NCBI GenBank assembly: GCA_028710605.1
Contig: JAQTTU010000001.1
Location: forward strand, 454,742 to 518,741
Direction of reading: 5' to 3'
Origin: Sideroxydans sp.
Lineage (GTDB): Bacteria; Pseudomonadota; Gammaproteobacteria; Burkholderiales; Gallionellaceae
Length of the DNA: 64,000 nt
Part shown: positions 8,793 to 18,839 of the stretch, one piece after another
Layout: each line of letters opens with the position of its first letter
Numbering within the stretch: position 1 is the stretch's first letter
Position numbers and translations under genes: made by a program
The notes under the pieces: generated by a model
What the model was told of the DNA's origin: nothing
Seen by the model: the letters and a program-made list of their open reading frames with translations, nothing else
The model's database searches: none

Positions 8793-8910
8793 GGCTGCAC
8801 CTCCGACACGTTACTGGCGTAGCCAGCCGTTTGCGGGAGGAGGTGCAAGGCAGCCATTCCCGCACCCATCGCTATCGCGCACCGTGTCATGGCTGCCTCT
8901 GCAACACGTT
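8788..8910. repeat. Duplicated tolQ/tolR junction
   Basis: Bases 8788-8812 and 8886-8910 match at 21 of 25 positions. On the minus strand both read AACGTG, then a GCAGCCATGA sequence: one is the tolR start, the other the end of tolQ, where the stop TGA overlaps a relic ATG. The 94-base spacer encodes nothing I recognise. It reads as a local tandem duplication that pulled apart genes once joined by an ATGA overlap. Confidence 0.65.
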
Positions 8911-9564
8911 GGAAAACTCTTCGATGAAACTCTCGAAGCGCGACGACAAGCGCGTCACGTCATGCACGTAGCGGTTGTACGCCACCACCGCAGGAATCGC
9001 CGCGAACAAGCCCATCGCCGTCGCCACCAGCGCCTCGGCGATGCCCGGTGCGACTTGCGCCAGCGTCGCCTGCCCCACGTTCGACAAGCCTCGGAACGCA
9101 TTCATGATGCCCCACACCGTGCCGAGCAAACCCACATACGGGCTGACCGAACCGACCGTCGCCAGAAAAGACAAATGCGATTCCAGATGATCCATCTCGC
9201 GCTGGTAGCAGGCGCGCATAGCGCGGCGCGTACCGTCCAGCAGCGCCGCGCTGTCCACACCGTGCGTCTTTTTCAGTTTGACGAACTCGGCAAAACCCGC
9301 CGCAAAGATGCGTTCCAGCGCGCCCTGATCCCGGCGCGACACCAGCGTCGCGTGCTGGTAAAGCCCCATCAGATCCGGGTTGCTCCAAAACTCGTCTTCA
9401 AATTCGCGCGTTTGCTTCACCGCCGCGCGCACCGCGAACAGCTTGAGAAAGATGTACCACCACGACATCAGCGACACCAGCAGTAACAGCCCCAGCACCA
9501 ACTGCACCAGCAAACTGGCGTTGGCGATCAGATGAACGAACGACAAATCCTGAATCACATTCAT
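8887..9564 (-). CDS. tolQ: Tol-Pal system protein TolQ
   Basis: 225 residues from ATG at 9564 (MNVIQDLSF); 13 codons upstream are also open but carry no family sequence. ExbB/TolQ/MotA-type proton channel with three membrane helices: about 15-37 (LLVQLVLGLLLLVSLMSWW), 125-150 (LATVGSVSPYVGLLGTVWGI) and 165-190 (GIAEALVATAMGLFAAIPAV). The GLLGTVWG segment is the family hallmark. Starts four bases after the ybgC stop. Confidence 0.96.
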   Translation of the reverse strand: MNVIQDLSFVHLIANASLLVQLVLGLLLLVSLMSWWYIFLKLFAVRAAVKQTREFEDEFWSNPDLMGLYQHATLVSRRDQGALERIFAAGFAEFVKLKKTHGVDSAALLDGTRRAMRACYQREMDHLESHLSFLATVGSVSPYVGLLGTVWGIMNAFRGLSNVGQATLAQVAPGIAEALVATAMGLFAAIPAVVAYNRYVHDVTRLSSRFESFIEEFSNVLQRQP

Positions 9565-9568
9565 TTGT

Positions 9569-9976
9569 TTAATCCCATTGTTTGCGCAACACCTCCGGCA
9601 CACTCACCGGCTTGAATGTCTGCATATTCACACATACCAGATGCACCTCCCCTTCGGTCAGCAACTCATCTCCGCGCAGCACGCTTTGCGTCAACGTCAC
9701 CCGACTGCGCCCGATGTCCTTCACCAGCGCCGTCACCGTCAGCAAATCGTCCAGCACCGCCGGTTTCAGATAATCCATCTTCAAGGAACGCACCACGAAG
9801 GCCACGCCGAACTCTTTCAGCAACCCGCCGTTGCTGTAACCGAACGTGCGCAACCACTCAGTCCGCGCCCGCTCCATAAAGTTCACATAATTCGCGTGAT
9901 AAACCACCCCGCCCGCGTCGGTGTCTTGAAAATACACGCGGACAGGCATTGTAAAAACATGGTCTCTCTTTTTCAT
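9569..9976 (-). CDS. ybgC: Acyl-CoA thioesterase YbgC
   Basis: 135 residues. Hot-dog fold 4-hydroxybenzoyl-CoA thioesterase family: the catalytic signature VYFQDTDAGGVVYHANYVNF (residues about 14-33) contains the conserved Asp and the HANY box. In other bacteria the enzyme hydrolyses short or long acyl-CoA and interacts with acyl carrier protein; its place as first gene of the tol-pal operon is conserved across proteobacteria. Confidence 0.95.
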   Translation of the reverse strand: MKKRDHVFTMPVRVYFQDTDAGGVVYHANYVNFMERARTEWLRTFGYSNGGLLKEFGVAFVVRSLKMDYLKPAVLDDLLTVTALVKDIGRSRVTLTQSVLRGDELLTEGEVHLVCVNMQTFKPVSVPEVLRKQWD

Positions 9977-10049
9977 TTTGTTCTTCCTTGATGCATCGCG
10001 CTCAATGCATGATTATTTTGCCTCGCGCGCATTTTCCAGCAAGGCGCGA

Positions 10050-10368
10050 TCACGACAATTCGCTACGCGCTGTGTAGCGAATCTCATCTAAAGAAAAATT
10101 CAAATAAAACTGACGGAAGTTGCGCAGGTTGGGCAAGGAAAATCCCTTGCCGAATTCAGCCGAAAGTCGCTTGGCCAGCTCGGGAAGTACACGCTTGCCA
10201 TACTCAGCTCGCCGCTCTCCGCCTTGCTCATCCTCCACAATCAAACGCCCAATCTGCCAATAAGTCTGCACCATTGTGGTGTTGACCGTCTGCCGCACCT
10301 GCGTCCGCGCGGACAGCAGAATTTCGCGGATACCCTGATACAAATTCGCATCCGTTGCTTGTGGCAAC

Positions 10369-10376
<8 letters not shown>
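10050..10376 (-). pseudogene. Truncated YhcG/DUF1016 nuclease-like gene, N-terminal part only
   Basis: About 108 residues from ATG 10376 (MSELPQATD). It matches the N-terminal DUF1016 domain: ARTQVRQTVNTTMVQTYWQI, GRLIVEDEQGG, LPNLRNFRQFYL. YhcG-type proteins are usually about 340-380 residues, with a C-terminal PDDEXK nuclease domain; here the frame ends at SELS, just where the family would continue into WTHYR, and the nuclease half is absent. Downstream bases to 10015 include a short alternative-frame remnant (RALLENAREAK then stop). Its start overlaps the end of ruvB by eight bases. Probably a decayed gene captured beside ruvB. Confidence 0.7.
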
Positions 10377-11420
<1,044 letters not shown>

Positions 11421-11424
<4 letters not shown>

Positions 11425-13316
11425 GCTGGTTTATCTTGGGTTAAGTTCTGCGCATCTTGGTCATCGCACACTGTCACCAACCACGCGACGAACTCGGGCG
11501 ATTCGCGCACGGCATTCAGGTCTTTGTCTTCTCGTAAATGCGCGCACTCTGGTAAAGTTTTATGCGTATGGCCAACCTTTAGCCAGTACAAACACTGATG
11601 AACATCGCCAAGTCGGCCATACACACAAGCCAAGTTGTATGCCACCAAACCTGGTGCTGCGTCGGCATGGTCAAGCAGAAGCTGTTCTGCTTTTGCCAAT
11701 TGCCGTTTGGATTCATCCCCACCGCTGTCCGTAAGCACATTCACCTCAAACAACAGCGTAGCTCCCCAGTTGTTTGCAGCATCGTGCTTGTCGGGTTTTA
11801 TATTAAGAGCTTGCTGAAATTTTTCTCCGGCCTGTTTCCATAGAATGCGTGCAATAGCTAGGTCTTGTGCAGACATCGCACTTGCCTCAGCATCCAGCGC
11901 AATTCCCCAGTTGTTTGCAGCTTCGTACATGTCTGGTTTGAGAGTGATGGCTTGCAGGTATTTTTCTCCGGCCTCCTTCCATAGCGCGCGGGCGCTGGGC
12001 AGGTCTTGAGCGGACAGGGCGCGCGCCTCATCAGCCAGCGCAGTTCCCCAGTTATTTGCAGCTTCTGACATTTCGGGTTTGAGGCTGAGGGCTTGCTGGT
12101 ATTTTTTCCCCGCCTGTTTCCATAGCGCGCAGGCGCTGGGCAGGTCTTGGGCGGATATGGCGCGTGCTTCGGCCGCCAGCACAGCTCCCCAGCTATTTGC
12201 TGCTTCGTAATCGTCGGGCTTGAGACTGAGGGCTTGCAGGAATTTTTCTCCGGCCTGCTTCCATAGCGCGCGGGCGCTGGGCAGGTCTTGAGCGGAGAGG
12301 GCGCGCGCCTCATCAGACAGAGCGGTTCCCCAGTTGTTTGCAGCTTCGTACATGTCTGGTTTGAGAGTGAGGGCTTGCAGGTATTTTTCTCCGGCCTGCT
12401 TCCATAGCATGTGGGCGCTGGAGAGGTCTTGGACGGATGCGGCGCTCGCTTCATTTGCCAGAGCACTTCCCCAGTTGTTTGCGGCTTCATGAAAGTCTGG
12501 TTTAAGCCTAAGTGCTTGTTCGTTGTATTGCGAAACCAGTCGAATCCAATACAGTTTTTCTTCGCCAACTTTTGTATCACTTAGTTGCGCCGCCCAATAC
12601 CCTGCATTGAAATGCGTGCTTGCATCGTTTGGCACAAGCGCAATCAGCGCATTCCAAAGTGCATAAGCTTTGGTGGCATCTTGGGCCTGGCTGGCGGCAA
12701 TCGCTTCGGCGCGTAGGCGCAATGGTGTGTCTGCACTCTTATCCTGCTCGATAGTCGCAACCGCTTCACTAATTTTGCTGTCGCTTGCGTCTGATGGTTT
12801 GCCGCTCTGGAAGCCTTCCAGTATTTTTTCAGCTTCCACTTCTTTTTGATGAATTTTCTCAACAGTGCCTTCGGCATCGGCTTTCATGCCTTTAACCTCT
12901 TCCAGCAACTTCCTGATCTGTGCTTTATCTTGCTCAATTATTTCCTTATCTTTGCGCCCCATGAGATAAGGAATGAACCCGCCAGAAATAGCCACAATTG
13001 CCGCCAATATTGCTAGAAAGCTAAACCACCAGTCTATTTTCTTGCGTTGACCTTCCAGCTCCATTGCATAGTTTTGCCGCTCCTTGGCTTCAAGCTCTTT
13101 GATTCTTTCTTTAATTTCTTGAATATCCGCATTGTCAGCGCTCGCATCCTTTGCTGGTACAGCAATGGCTGCTTGCTTCGGCGCGGGATGGCTTGCATCC
13201 CCAGCAGAATCATTGCCGGAATAAGCAGGCGATACGCTCCACGCAAACAAGCTGCCAACCAACAAAGGTGCAATCACCCAGCGCGATAGAGGACGGAAAG
13301 AAAATTTGTTTTTCAT
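11421..13316 (-). CDS. Membrane-anchored TPR repeat protein
   Basis: 631 residues. Signal-like segment at 13-33 ([16 protein letters not shown]), an Ala-rich linker, a coiled coil (about 65-90), a second membrane helix (about 96-120, [20 protein letters not shown]) and another coiled coil (125-165). From about 255 to 550 come repeated 47-residue TPR-like units with the core [31 protein letters not shown] and LQALTLKPD. Six units lie at exactly 141-bp spacing in DNA, so the array expanded recently. Function unknown; likely a protein-interaction scaffold at the inner membrane. It ends overlapping the ruvB start by four bases. Confidence 0.8.
11764..12609. repeat. Six 141-bp tandem units inside the TPR gene
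   Basis: The landmark CCCCAGTTNTTTGCAGC begins at about 11764, 11905, 12046, 12187, 12328 and 12469, a strict 141-bp period equal to 47 codons. Similarity is visible at base level in all frames (a shadow reading frame repeats too), so copies are young or kept alike by recombination. Confidence 0.85.
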
Positions 13317-13393
13317 TGGCGCGGCTCGAAGGTGAGGTCGTCGTTGTGGATCATGCTATTGGTCAGTTTCTCGCTTCAGTTTTAATACGGCAA

Positions 13394-13846
13394 TCATTTA
13401 AACAACCGAAAATCAAACGGAAAGCTCCCGTGTGATTTGATTTTAATTTTTTTGGTATCCCGATGGGCGGGGTTTATCAAATAGTTTTGCGTATGCGGAA
13501 CAATCGCGCTGGGGACGGCTAACAAGGCGGTCTCGAATTCGTTCAACCACTTGTCGCCTATCGCCCGGCTTTCATCAAAGTTGTTGCGCCAATCGGCGCT
13601 CAAGCTACCTTCATCCACTTCGGCGATGAGAATGTTTTCCGGCACTTCCACCTTCAGCAGTTGATACGAATCCGGCAGGTTCATCGGATCGCCGAGTTCC
13701 AGATGCACCAGCACTTCCAGCAGCGCCGAGGCGGGCGAGCTGGCGGTATAAACCACGGGCGCTCCGGCATTGTGCCAGCGTGCCGCCGCGCGCAAACCGC
13801 CTAGACCGGACAGGTCGAGGTAGTTGCTGATGCGCCAAACGATCAC
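13394..13846 (-). CDS. RES-domain toxin
   Basis: 150 residues, start GTG at 13846 in a GTGA overlap with the antitoxin stop. RES family: the Arg of VWRISNY, the Glu/Ser region in VYTASSPASALLEVLVHLE, and IVPHTQNYLINPAH near the C-terminus fit the three conserved positions that name the family. Characterised RES toxins degrade NAD+ by an ADP-ribosyltransferase-like fold. Second gene of a RES/Xre toxin-antitoxin pair lodged between ruvA and ruvB. Confidence 0.88.
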   Translation of the reverse strand: MIVWRISNYLDLSGLGGLRAAARWHNAGAPVVYTASSPASALLEVLVHLELGDPMNLPDSYQLLKVEVPENILIAEVDEGSLSADWRNNFDESRAIGDKWLNEFETALLAVPSAIVPHTQNYLINPAHRDTKKIKIKSHGSFPFDFRLFK

Positions 13847-14427
13847 GCGAAGAAGCCTTCGTCGATCTGCACCAGCGCTTCTTCGACCATGCGGCTACCC
13901 ACGTCGGTGACCAGCATTTCGATGGGGGAAAGCCCCTCGAAACGTTTCATCGGTTGGCGCAACCACGCCATGGCTTTTTCCTTGTTGCCGAACACCGATT
14001 CGGTTTGCGCCACCACGCGCGCCAGACGCACCGCACGGTCGGACTCGTCAATCGTCAGCCGCTCTTCATTGGCGCGACGGTGCGCCAGCGTTCTTTGCGG
14101 CGCGACCAAGTTGATCTCCTGCTTGCTCACGCCCTCGGCCAGCAGGCGATCAATCACACTGAGCGGCAGGCGGTTGTGAACCAGATTCACGATGCCCATG
14201 TCGCGGGAAAAATCGCCGGTGAGATCATCCGGCGCGAGCAGCACGGAAAACAGGGAACGTTCGCTACGCAGCCGCTGTTCGCGCGCAGAATAAACCGCTT
14301 GCGACTCGGCTACTTTGTTGGGGCTTGCCGCAAACGGTACAGCACGCGCGACAGACTTTTGGGCAACCGCTTTTGCGGCGACTGCAATTTTGGTTTTGGG
14401 TGAAGCTTCGGACTTATTGGCTAACAT
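13843..14427 (-). CDS. Xre/MbcA/ParS-type antitoxin of the RES pair
   Basis: 194 residues from ATG 14427; the frame is open upstream but that part is non-protein-like. An Ala/Lys/Ser-rich N-terminus (about 1-50) is followed by a Xre-like helix-turn-helix (LPLSVIDRLLAEGVSKQEIN, LVAPQRTLAHRRA) and then the MbcA/ParS C-terminal domain (DRAVRLARVVAQTESVFGNK, AMAWLRQPMKRFEGLSPIEM). This two-domain layout is the known partner of RES toxins, neutralising the toxin and repressing its own operon. Confidence 0.88.
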   Translation of the reverse strand: MLANKSEASPKTKIAVAAKAVAQKSVARAVPFAASPNKVAESQAVYSAREQRLRSERSLFSVLLAPDDLTGDFSRDMGIVNLVHNRLPLSVIDRLLAEGVSKQEINLVAPQRTLAHRRANEERLTIDESDRAVRLARVVAQTESVFGNKEKAMAWLRQPMKRFEGLSPIEMLVTDVGSRMVEEALVQIDEGFFA

Positions 14428-14503
14428 GGCGCACCTCGCTTTGGCAATTTGCCGAAAGATTACAGGCAAATTGCCAAAAATACAAATTTTCCGTTTGCTC
14501 GGA

Positions 14504-14875
14504 TTACAGCTTGCGCCAGTTTTTTTCAGTAATCCTTTCAACAGCCGCGTTGTAACGGGCTTGCGATGTCGCGGCATCATCCTTCGAGTTGAAAAGATCG
14601 TTGATGTGCGACACCAGAACATAAACGATGGCGTGAATTGAGTCATGCCGCGTCAGCCCTTGTTTTGCGAGACGCTCCATCGCCCGCAACACCGACTCCA
14701 AGCCTTCGGCAATCTGGTTTTCAACTACAGCATGAAAGGCTGCGTGGGCGGTGAGATTTGGGAGCTTGATCCGCGCGGCTTCGTGAAAATCTTCGACCAG
14801 AATAATCCGCTCCTGCTCGTCAAGTGCGAGCCACTCTTCTGAATTTGGCGTGCTTTCCGGGTCGTATTGGTACAT
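14504..14875 (-). CDS. Hypothetical protein, DUF1841-like
   Basis: 123 residues. I see a helical protein with the pattern LTAHAAFHAVVENQIAEG followed by LTRHDSIHAIVYVL; two HxxxH-like pairs recall DUF1841-type proteins of unknown role, but the match is by eye. Located between ruvA and the antitoxin, 76 bp from each, so part of the material that separates ruvA from ruvB. No signal peptide or membrane segment. Confidence 0.6.
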   Translation of the reverse strand: MYQYDPESTPNSEEWLALDEQERIILVEDFHEAARIKLPNLTAHAAFHAVVENQIAEGLESVLRAMERLAKQGLTRHDSIHAIVYVLVSHINDLFNSKDDAATSQARYNAAVERITEKNWRKL

Positions 14876-14895
14876 TTTATGTCTCCGTTGCTAGC

Positions 14896-14926
14896 CAGCG
14901 TGGGCACAAAAAACGTGCCCACCCTA
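14896..14926. repeat. GTGGGCAC palindromic repeat downstream of ruvA
   Basis: Inverted arms GCGTGGGCAC and GTGCCCAC around a run of A's, between ruvA and the DUF1841-like gene. A decayed relative lies at about 53944-53975 (GGACACGTATTTTTGCCCAC). Sequences of this kind are common between genes in beta- and gammaproteobacteria; it may also act as a terminator. Confidence 0.6.
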
Positions 14927-14932
14927 CCTTGG

Positions 14933-15514
14933 CTATCCTTTTGACAACAGCTTCAACGCCTGCCGGATGCCGTCCGAAACACCCACCTCTTTGGGCAATT
15001 GTTTCGCCGCCCAATCGGCTTCTTTCTCGTTGTAACCCAAGGCCTGCAAGGCGTTGATGATGTCGCTATTGCTCGATGCGACAGGCGCACCTTGCGTTGC
15101 GCCTGCGCCGGTCACGCTGAATTTTCCTTGCAGTTCCAGCAGCAAACGCTCGGCGGTTTTCTTGCCCACGCCGGGAATCTTGGTAAGGCGCGCGGCATCC
15201 TTGTTTGCCACGGCAAGCGCCAGATCGGAGAGACTCAGGCCGGATAACACCGACAGCGCGAGCTTGGGGCCAACACCGCTGATCTTGAGCAACTGACGGA
15301 AGGCGATGCGCTCTTCGTGCGTCAGGAATCCGTACAGCAGATGCGCGTCTTCGCGCACGATGAGCTGCGTGTGCAGCACGACTTTTTCGTTGAGCGCGGG
15401 CAGGTTGTAGAAGGTGCTCATCGGCACATCCAGTTCGTATCCGACACCTTGCACGTCCAGCAAAATTTGCGGCGGGTTCTTTTCCAGCAAGATGCCGCTG
15501 AGTCTTCCGATCAT
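14933..15514 (-). CDS. ruvA: Holliday junction branch migration protein RuvA
   Basis: 193 residues. OB domain I ([12 protein letters not shown]), domain II with two helix-hairpin-helix motifs ([35 protein letters not shown]), and a C-terminal domain III that contacts RuvB ([19 protein letters not shown]). RuvA tetramers bind the four-way junction and load RuvB. Full length; no ruvB follows directly, see 13321-13357. Confidence 0.97.
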   Translation of the reverse strand: MIGRLSGILLEKNPPQILLDVQGVGYELDVPMSTFYNLPALNEKVVLHTQLIVREDAHLLYGFLTHEERIAFRQLLKISGVGPKLALSVLSGLSLSDLALAVANKDAARLTKIPGVGKKTAERLLLELQGKFSVTGAGATQGAPVASSNSDIINALQALGYNEKEADWAAKQLPKEVGVSDGIRQALKLLSKG

Positions 15515-15538
15515 ACTGTTTCTCTCCAGAGGACAATT

Positions 15539-15651
15539 CCCTTCTCCCGCAGGCGGGAGAAGGGTTGGGGATGAGGGTCTGTGAACGCCGGATAGTTTTG
15601 GCTACTACACAACACCCCTCACCCTAGCCCTCTCCCGCAGGCGGGAGAGGG
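15539..15651. repeat. Pair of CCCTCTCCCGCAGGCGGGAGAGGG-type palindromes
   Basis: Two perfect palindromes, 15539-15564 and 15628-15651, in inverted relation with CCCTCACCCTAGCCC/GGGTTGGGGATGAGGG flanks. This intergenic repeat type is widespread in proteobacteria. Related pairs are at 17248-17323 and 25342-25439. A copy of the separate dispersed repeat follows at 15681-15750. Confidence 0.8.
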
Positions 15652-15680
15652 AATGAATTACAACCCACCTACGTCGCAAT

Positions 15681-15750
15681 GCCCGCCGATAGGCGATCTA
15701 CAACGTTCACATATTGAAGATGCCCGTATTTTCTGCCTTGCGCGCAAGGC
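15681..15750 (-). repeat. Dispersed repeat, copy 1 (reverse orientation)
   Basis: On the minus strand reads CTTGCGCGCAAGGCAG, then AATACGGGCATCTTCA, then GATCGCCTATCGGCGGGC. Same family as copies at 21585, 34033, 39607, 45741, 52279 and 58297. No coding role seen. Confidence 0.75.
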
Positions 15751-15763
15751 GCATTTTCAAAAA

Positions 15764-16708
15764 TCATTTGCTGAACAACAACGCCAGCGACAGCAGCGAG
15801 CCGTGCACCATCATCGCGCCTATGGTGGCTTTGATCGCGTCGCCCAGTTGTTGCGGTTGGGCGGCGTGTTGCAGCAGCAGGCGCGCGGCTTTGATGCTCA
15901 ATGGCAGCGCGAGAAAAGCGGCGAGGGCGAGCAGCGGCAACCAGCCGAGCAGCACGCTGGCCAGCAGCCAGGCGTAACACAGCAACACGATCAGCGCATA
16001 GCCCCAGCGCGCGGTTTGAATTTGCAGGCGCGCCACCCAGTGCAGTTTTCCGGCGGCGGTGTCGGCGCTGCGGTCGGGGAACTGGTTGATGTAGAGCAGG
16101 TTGGTGACCAACAATGCGTAGGACAATCCGGCGATGAAGGGCGCGCTGTCGAAGCCTTTGCGTTGCACGAAGTCGGTGCCGACGGTGATGGCGAGGAAGC
16201 CCGCCGCGACGCACGCCTCGCCCAGACCGCGACTGTTCAAACGGAAAGGAGGCGCGGAATATGCCCAGCCGATAAACAATCCGGCGAGGCCGACGTACAT
16301 CAGTTGCGGCGCGGAACGTTCCATCAGCCACAGCCCGGCGGCGGCCACGCAGGCCATCAGCGCGAAGCCGTAATTGCGCGTCTGCGCCCGGGTAAACACG
16401 CCGTTCTGGATGAAGCGGCTGCCGCCGGTGAAGGGAAAAATGCGGTCGGTGTTTTGCGCGTCGGTGCCGTTCAGGTCATCGTAGTAATCGTTGAGTACGT
16501 TCACCCCGGCATGCGCGAACAACGCGAACAGCAAGGTCACCAGCGCCAGCGATACGCTGAAGTCCAGCCCGTCATGCCAGGCAATCGACAAGCCGATCAG
16601 ACAGGACATCAGGCTGGCGGTCAAGAACGCCGGGCGCGTCGCGGCAAAATAGCGCGCGAACGGATTTTGAAATGTGGCAAGCGTCGGTTCCAGCGGTTGC
16701 ATCGTCAT
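15764..16708 (-). CDS. UbiA-family prenyltransferase (MenA-like)
   Basis: 314 residues from ATG 16708, which forms an ATGA overlap with the ruvC stop. Integral membrane protein with about eight or nine helices. First Asp-rich motif [11 protein letters not shown] (residues about 72-82) and second motif DRSAD bind the Mg-prenyl diphosphate. The sequence is closer to 1,4-dihydroxy-2-naphthoate octaprenyltransferase (MenA) style than to UbiA, but the substrate cannot be fixed from sequence and no men genes are in the window. Translational coupling with ruvC is probably only positional. Confidence 0.85.
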   Translation of the reverse strand: MTMQPLEPTLATFQNPFARYFAATRPAFLTASLMSCLIGLSIAWHDGLDFSVSLALVTLLFALFAHAGVNVLNDYYDDLNGTDAQNTDRIFPFTGGSRFIQNGVFTRAQTRNYGFALMACVAAAGLWLMERSAPQLMYVGLAGLFIGWAYSAPPFRLNSRGLGEACVAAGFLAITVGTDFVQRKGFDSAPFIAGLSYALLVTNLLYINQFPDRSADTAAGKLHWVARLQIQTARWGYALIVLLCYAWLLASVLLGWLPLLALAAFLALPLSIKAARLLLQHAAQPQQLGDAIKATIGAMMVHGSLLSLALLFSK

Positions 16709-17250
16709 ACCAGTCTCCCTTTTTTCACTCGAAAATTTTTTGTTATAAGTGCCCCCAGCCCCATGCCGCCGTGTGCGTGGCAGATAGCGCAAGCCAGCGC
16801 ATCCGCCGCATCCGGGCTGGGTGTACCGGACAGTTTCAGCAAGCGTTGCACCATCGCCTGCACCTGTTCCTTATCGGCGTGGCCGTTGCCCACCACCGCC
16901 TGTTTCACTTGCAGCGCGGTGTATTCCGCCACCGGCAAATCGGCCAGCACCGCCGCGCAGATCGCCGCGCCGCGCGCCTGTCCGAGCAACAACGTGGATT
17001 GCGGATTCACGTTGACGAATACTTTTTCCACCGCCACCTGTTGCGGCTGATGCTGCGCGATGACTTCGCCCAATCCACTCAAAATCACCTTCAAACGCTG
17101 CGGCAACTCGCCGTCCGGTGTCTTGATGCAACCGCTGGCCACGTAATGCAGGTGCTGGCCTTGCTTGTCGATGATGCCGAAGCCGGTGATTCTTAATCCC
17201 GGATCAATGCCAAAAATACGAACAGAAGTACTCGAATTCAGCAAAACCAA
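16705..17250 (-). CDS. ruvC: Crossover junction endodeoxyribonuclease RuvC
   Basis: 181 residues. RNase H-fold resolvase cleaving Holliday junctions. Catalytic acids visible: Asp in [14 protein letters not shown], Glu in VAVEKVF, and the DAADALA pair near the C-terminus. The N-terminus ([10 protein letters not shown]) is a few residues longer than usual; no better start is seen. It is the first gene after a palindromic repeat; ruvA lies about 1.2 kb downstream, beyond the UbiA-family gene. Confidence 0.96.
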   Translation of the reverse strand: MVLLNSSTSVRIFGIDPGLRITGFGIIDKQGQHLHYVASGCIKTPDGELPQRLKVILSGLGEVIAQHQPQQVAVEKVFVNVNPQSTLLLGQARGAAICAAVLADLPVAEYTALQVKQAVVGNGHADKEQVQAMVQRLLKLSGTPSPDAADALACAICHAHGGMGLGALITKNFRVKKGRLV

Positions 17251-17323
17251 CCCCCTCTAACTCCCCCTTGTCAGGGGGAGAACCGTTCGCTCCTCCCCTG
17301 ATAAGGGGAGGCTGGGAGGGGTT
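17248..17323. repeat. Palindromic C-run repeat between yebC and ruvC
   Basis: CCAACCCCCTCTAACTCCCC paired with GGGGAGGCTGGGAGGGGTT, with small internal hairpins CTCCCCCTTGTCAGGGGGAG and CTCCCCTGATAAGGGGAG. Touches the ruvC start, so it lies in or next to its leader. Confidence 0.75.
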
Positions 17324-17365
17324 GCTGTTGACTCAATCCTCAATCCCCAATCCTCAACCTGCCTT

Positions 17366-18091
17366 TCATTCCTCTATCACCGCCGTCGTATAAACCTGCT
17401 GCACATCGCCCACGTCTTCCAGCGCATCCAGCAGTTTCTGCATCTTCACTGCATCTTCGCCGGTGAACGACACTTCGTTCAGCGGTTTCATGGTGACTTC
17501 GCCCATCTCCGGTTTGAAGCCCGCCGCTTCCAGACGCTGCTTCACGTTGACGAAATCGCCGGGCGAGGTGATGACTTCGATGCTGCCGTCGTCGTTGTTG
17601 ATGATGTCTTCCGCGCCCGCGTCCAGCGCCACTTCCAGCAGTGCGTTCTCGTCGGTGCCGGGGGCGAAGATCATTTGTCCGCAATGTTTGAACAGGAAGG
17701 AAACGGAGCCATCGGTGCCGAGGTTGCCGCCGTATTTGGTGAAGGCGTGGCGCACGTCGGCCACGGTGCGCGTCTTGTTGTCGGTCATACAATCGACCAT
17801 CACTGCCGCGCCGTTGATGCCGTAACCTTCGTAGCGCAGCTCCATGTAGTCCACGCCTTCCAGCTCACCCGCGCCGCGTTTGATGGCGCGCTCGACGTTA
17901 TCCTTGGGCATGTTCTGGTCGTAGGCTTTTTCCATCGCCAGCCGCAGGCGCGCATTGATGTCGGGATCGCTGCCGCCCAACTTTGCTGCAACGGTGATTT
18001 CCTTGATGAGACGGGTGAATATCTGGCCGCGCTTGGCATCCTGCCTGCCTTTGCGGTGTTGGATGTTCGCCCATTTACTGTGACCGGCCAT
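17366..18091 (-). CDS. yebC: YebC/PmpR family transcription or translation regulator
   Basis: 241 residues, full length. Begins [20 protein letters not shown], the invariant YebC start; then [26 protein letters not shown], and [12 protein letters not shown]. Members bind DNA as regulators (PmpR, RuvC-operon regulator) and more recent work assigns ribosome-stalling relief to relatives. The yebC-ruvC neighbourhood is conserved in proteobacteria, supporting the call. Confidence 0.95.
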   Translation of the reverse strand: MAGHSKWANIQHRKGRQDAKRGQIFTRLIKEITVAAKLGGSDPDINARLRLAMEKAYDQNMPKDNVERAIKRGAGELEGVDYMELRYEGYGINGAAVMVDCMTDNKTRTVADVRHAFTKYGGNLGTDGSVSFLFKHCGQMIFAPGTDENALLEVALDAGAEDIINNDDGSIEVITSPGDFVNVKQRLEAAGFKPEMGEVTMKPLNEVSFTGEDAVKMQKLLDALEDVGDVQQVYTTAVIEE

Positions 18092-18170
18092 AGCAATTCC
18101 TCAAATATGCGTAATAGGCCGGATGGTAGCATTTCGCGCCGCATTGACCAAAACCGGCCACGCCAAAAAC

Positions 18171-18199
18171 AAACAGGCCGGCATCAAGCCGGCCTGTTT
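18171..18199 (-). terminator. Terminator of the EF-hand gene
   Basis: Perfect 12-bp stem AAACAGGCCGGC with five-base loop. On the minus strand it is followed by TGTTTTTGG, a T-rich tail, and it lies 26 bases after the EF-hand stop. Confidence 0.85.
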
Positions 18200-18224
18200 G
18201 TTGATCCTGTCAAAGCGTCTGAAA

Positions 18225-18710
18225 TTATTGCTTGCTGCGCTTTTTCATCATTTCGCAGTTATCGCCCATCGCCCCGCCCATCATCGGCATGCGCACCGGC
18301 AATTCCTCCTTTGTCACCTTGCCATCCTTGTTGGCATCCAGCTCGTCGAAATTCGCCGATACCATAGGCATCTGTTCCGCTTCCACTTTGCTCAAGCCGC
18401 CATCATGGTTGGTATCGGCGGCATCGAAATGCTGCTCCATCATGGATTGCCCTGCACCCTGCGCCGGACAGGGCGGCGTACCCAACTCATCCGCAGTCAG
18501 TTTGCCATCGTGGTTGGCATCCAATTCCTTGAAGTGCGTTTCGTGGAACGCGTTGAATTCCTTCTTGCTGATCGCGCCGTCGCCGTTCTTGTCCATCTGC
18601 TTGAACATGCCTCCGCTACATTTGGCGCAAGGCTTGCCGTTGCAGGCCAGCACCAGCGGTGCCGCCCCCAGCAAACAAGCCGCCACCATCAGTTTGGACA
18701 ATACCTTCAT
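18225..18710 (-). CDS. Secreted EF-hand calcium-binding protein
   Basis: 161 residues from ATG 18710 (MKVLSKLMVAA). Signal peptide of about 22 residues, then four EF-hand loops: DKNGDGAISKKE, DANHDGKLTADE, DTNHDGGLSKVE and DANKDGKVTKEE, each with acidic residues at positions 1, 3, 5 and 12 except loop 1 (N at 3) variants. Six Cys and a Met-rich tail (RMPMMGGAMGDNCEMMKKR) suggest a periplasmic or surface metal-binding protein; the CNGKPCAKC cluster could bind metal or form disulfides. Monocistronic, between yebC and the RNB gene. Confidence 0.85.
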   Translation of the reverse strand: MKVLSKLMVAACLLGAAPLVLACNGKPCAKCSGGMFKQMDKNGDGAISKKEFNAFHETHFKELDANHDGKLTADELGTPPCPAQGAGQSMMEQHFDAADTNHDGGLSKVEAEQMPMVSANFDELDANKDGKVTKEELPVRMPMMGGAMGDNCEMMKKRSKQ

Positions 18711-18839
18711 GTTTTCTCTCCTGTTTATGTTGTAAGTTCGTCCGCGCTTCAAACCGCGCGACGCGGATAGGTTAACACGAACGGAATGAGAGTCAGGCCG
18801 TCAGGTTATAATCCGCCCGACTTTTTTCAGCACCTCCCA

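Noticed and set aside
11858..12580. A repeat-containing 240-codon frame on the minus strand
   Set aside because: Out-of-frame shadow of the 141-bp TPR units.
15653..17050. A 465-codon open frame on the plus strand
   Set aside because: It lies antisense to the UbiA-family gene and ruvC; composition is His/Gln/Arg-rich as expected of a shadow frame, with no start signals or family sequence.
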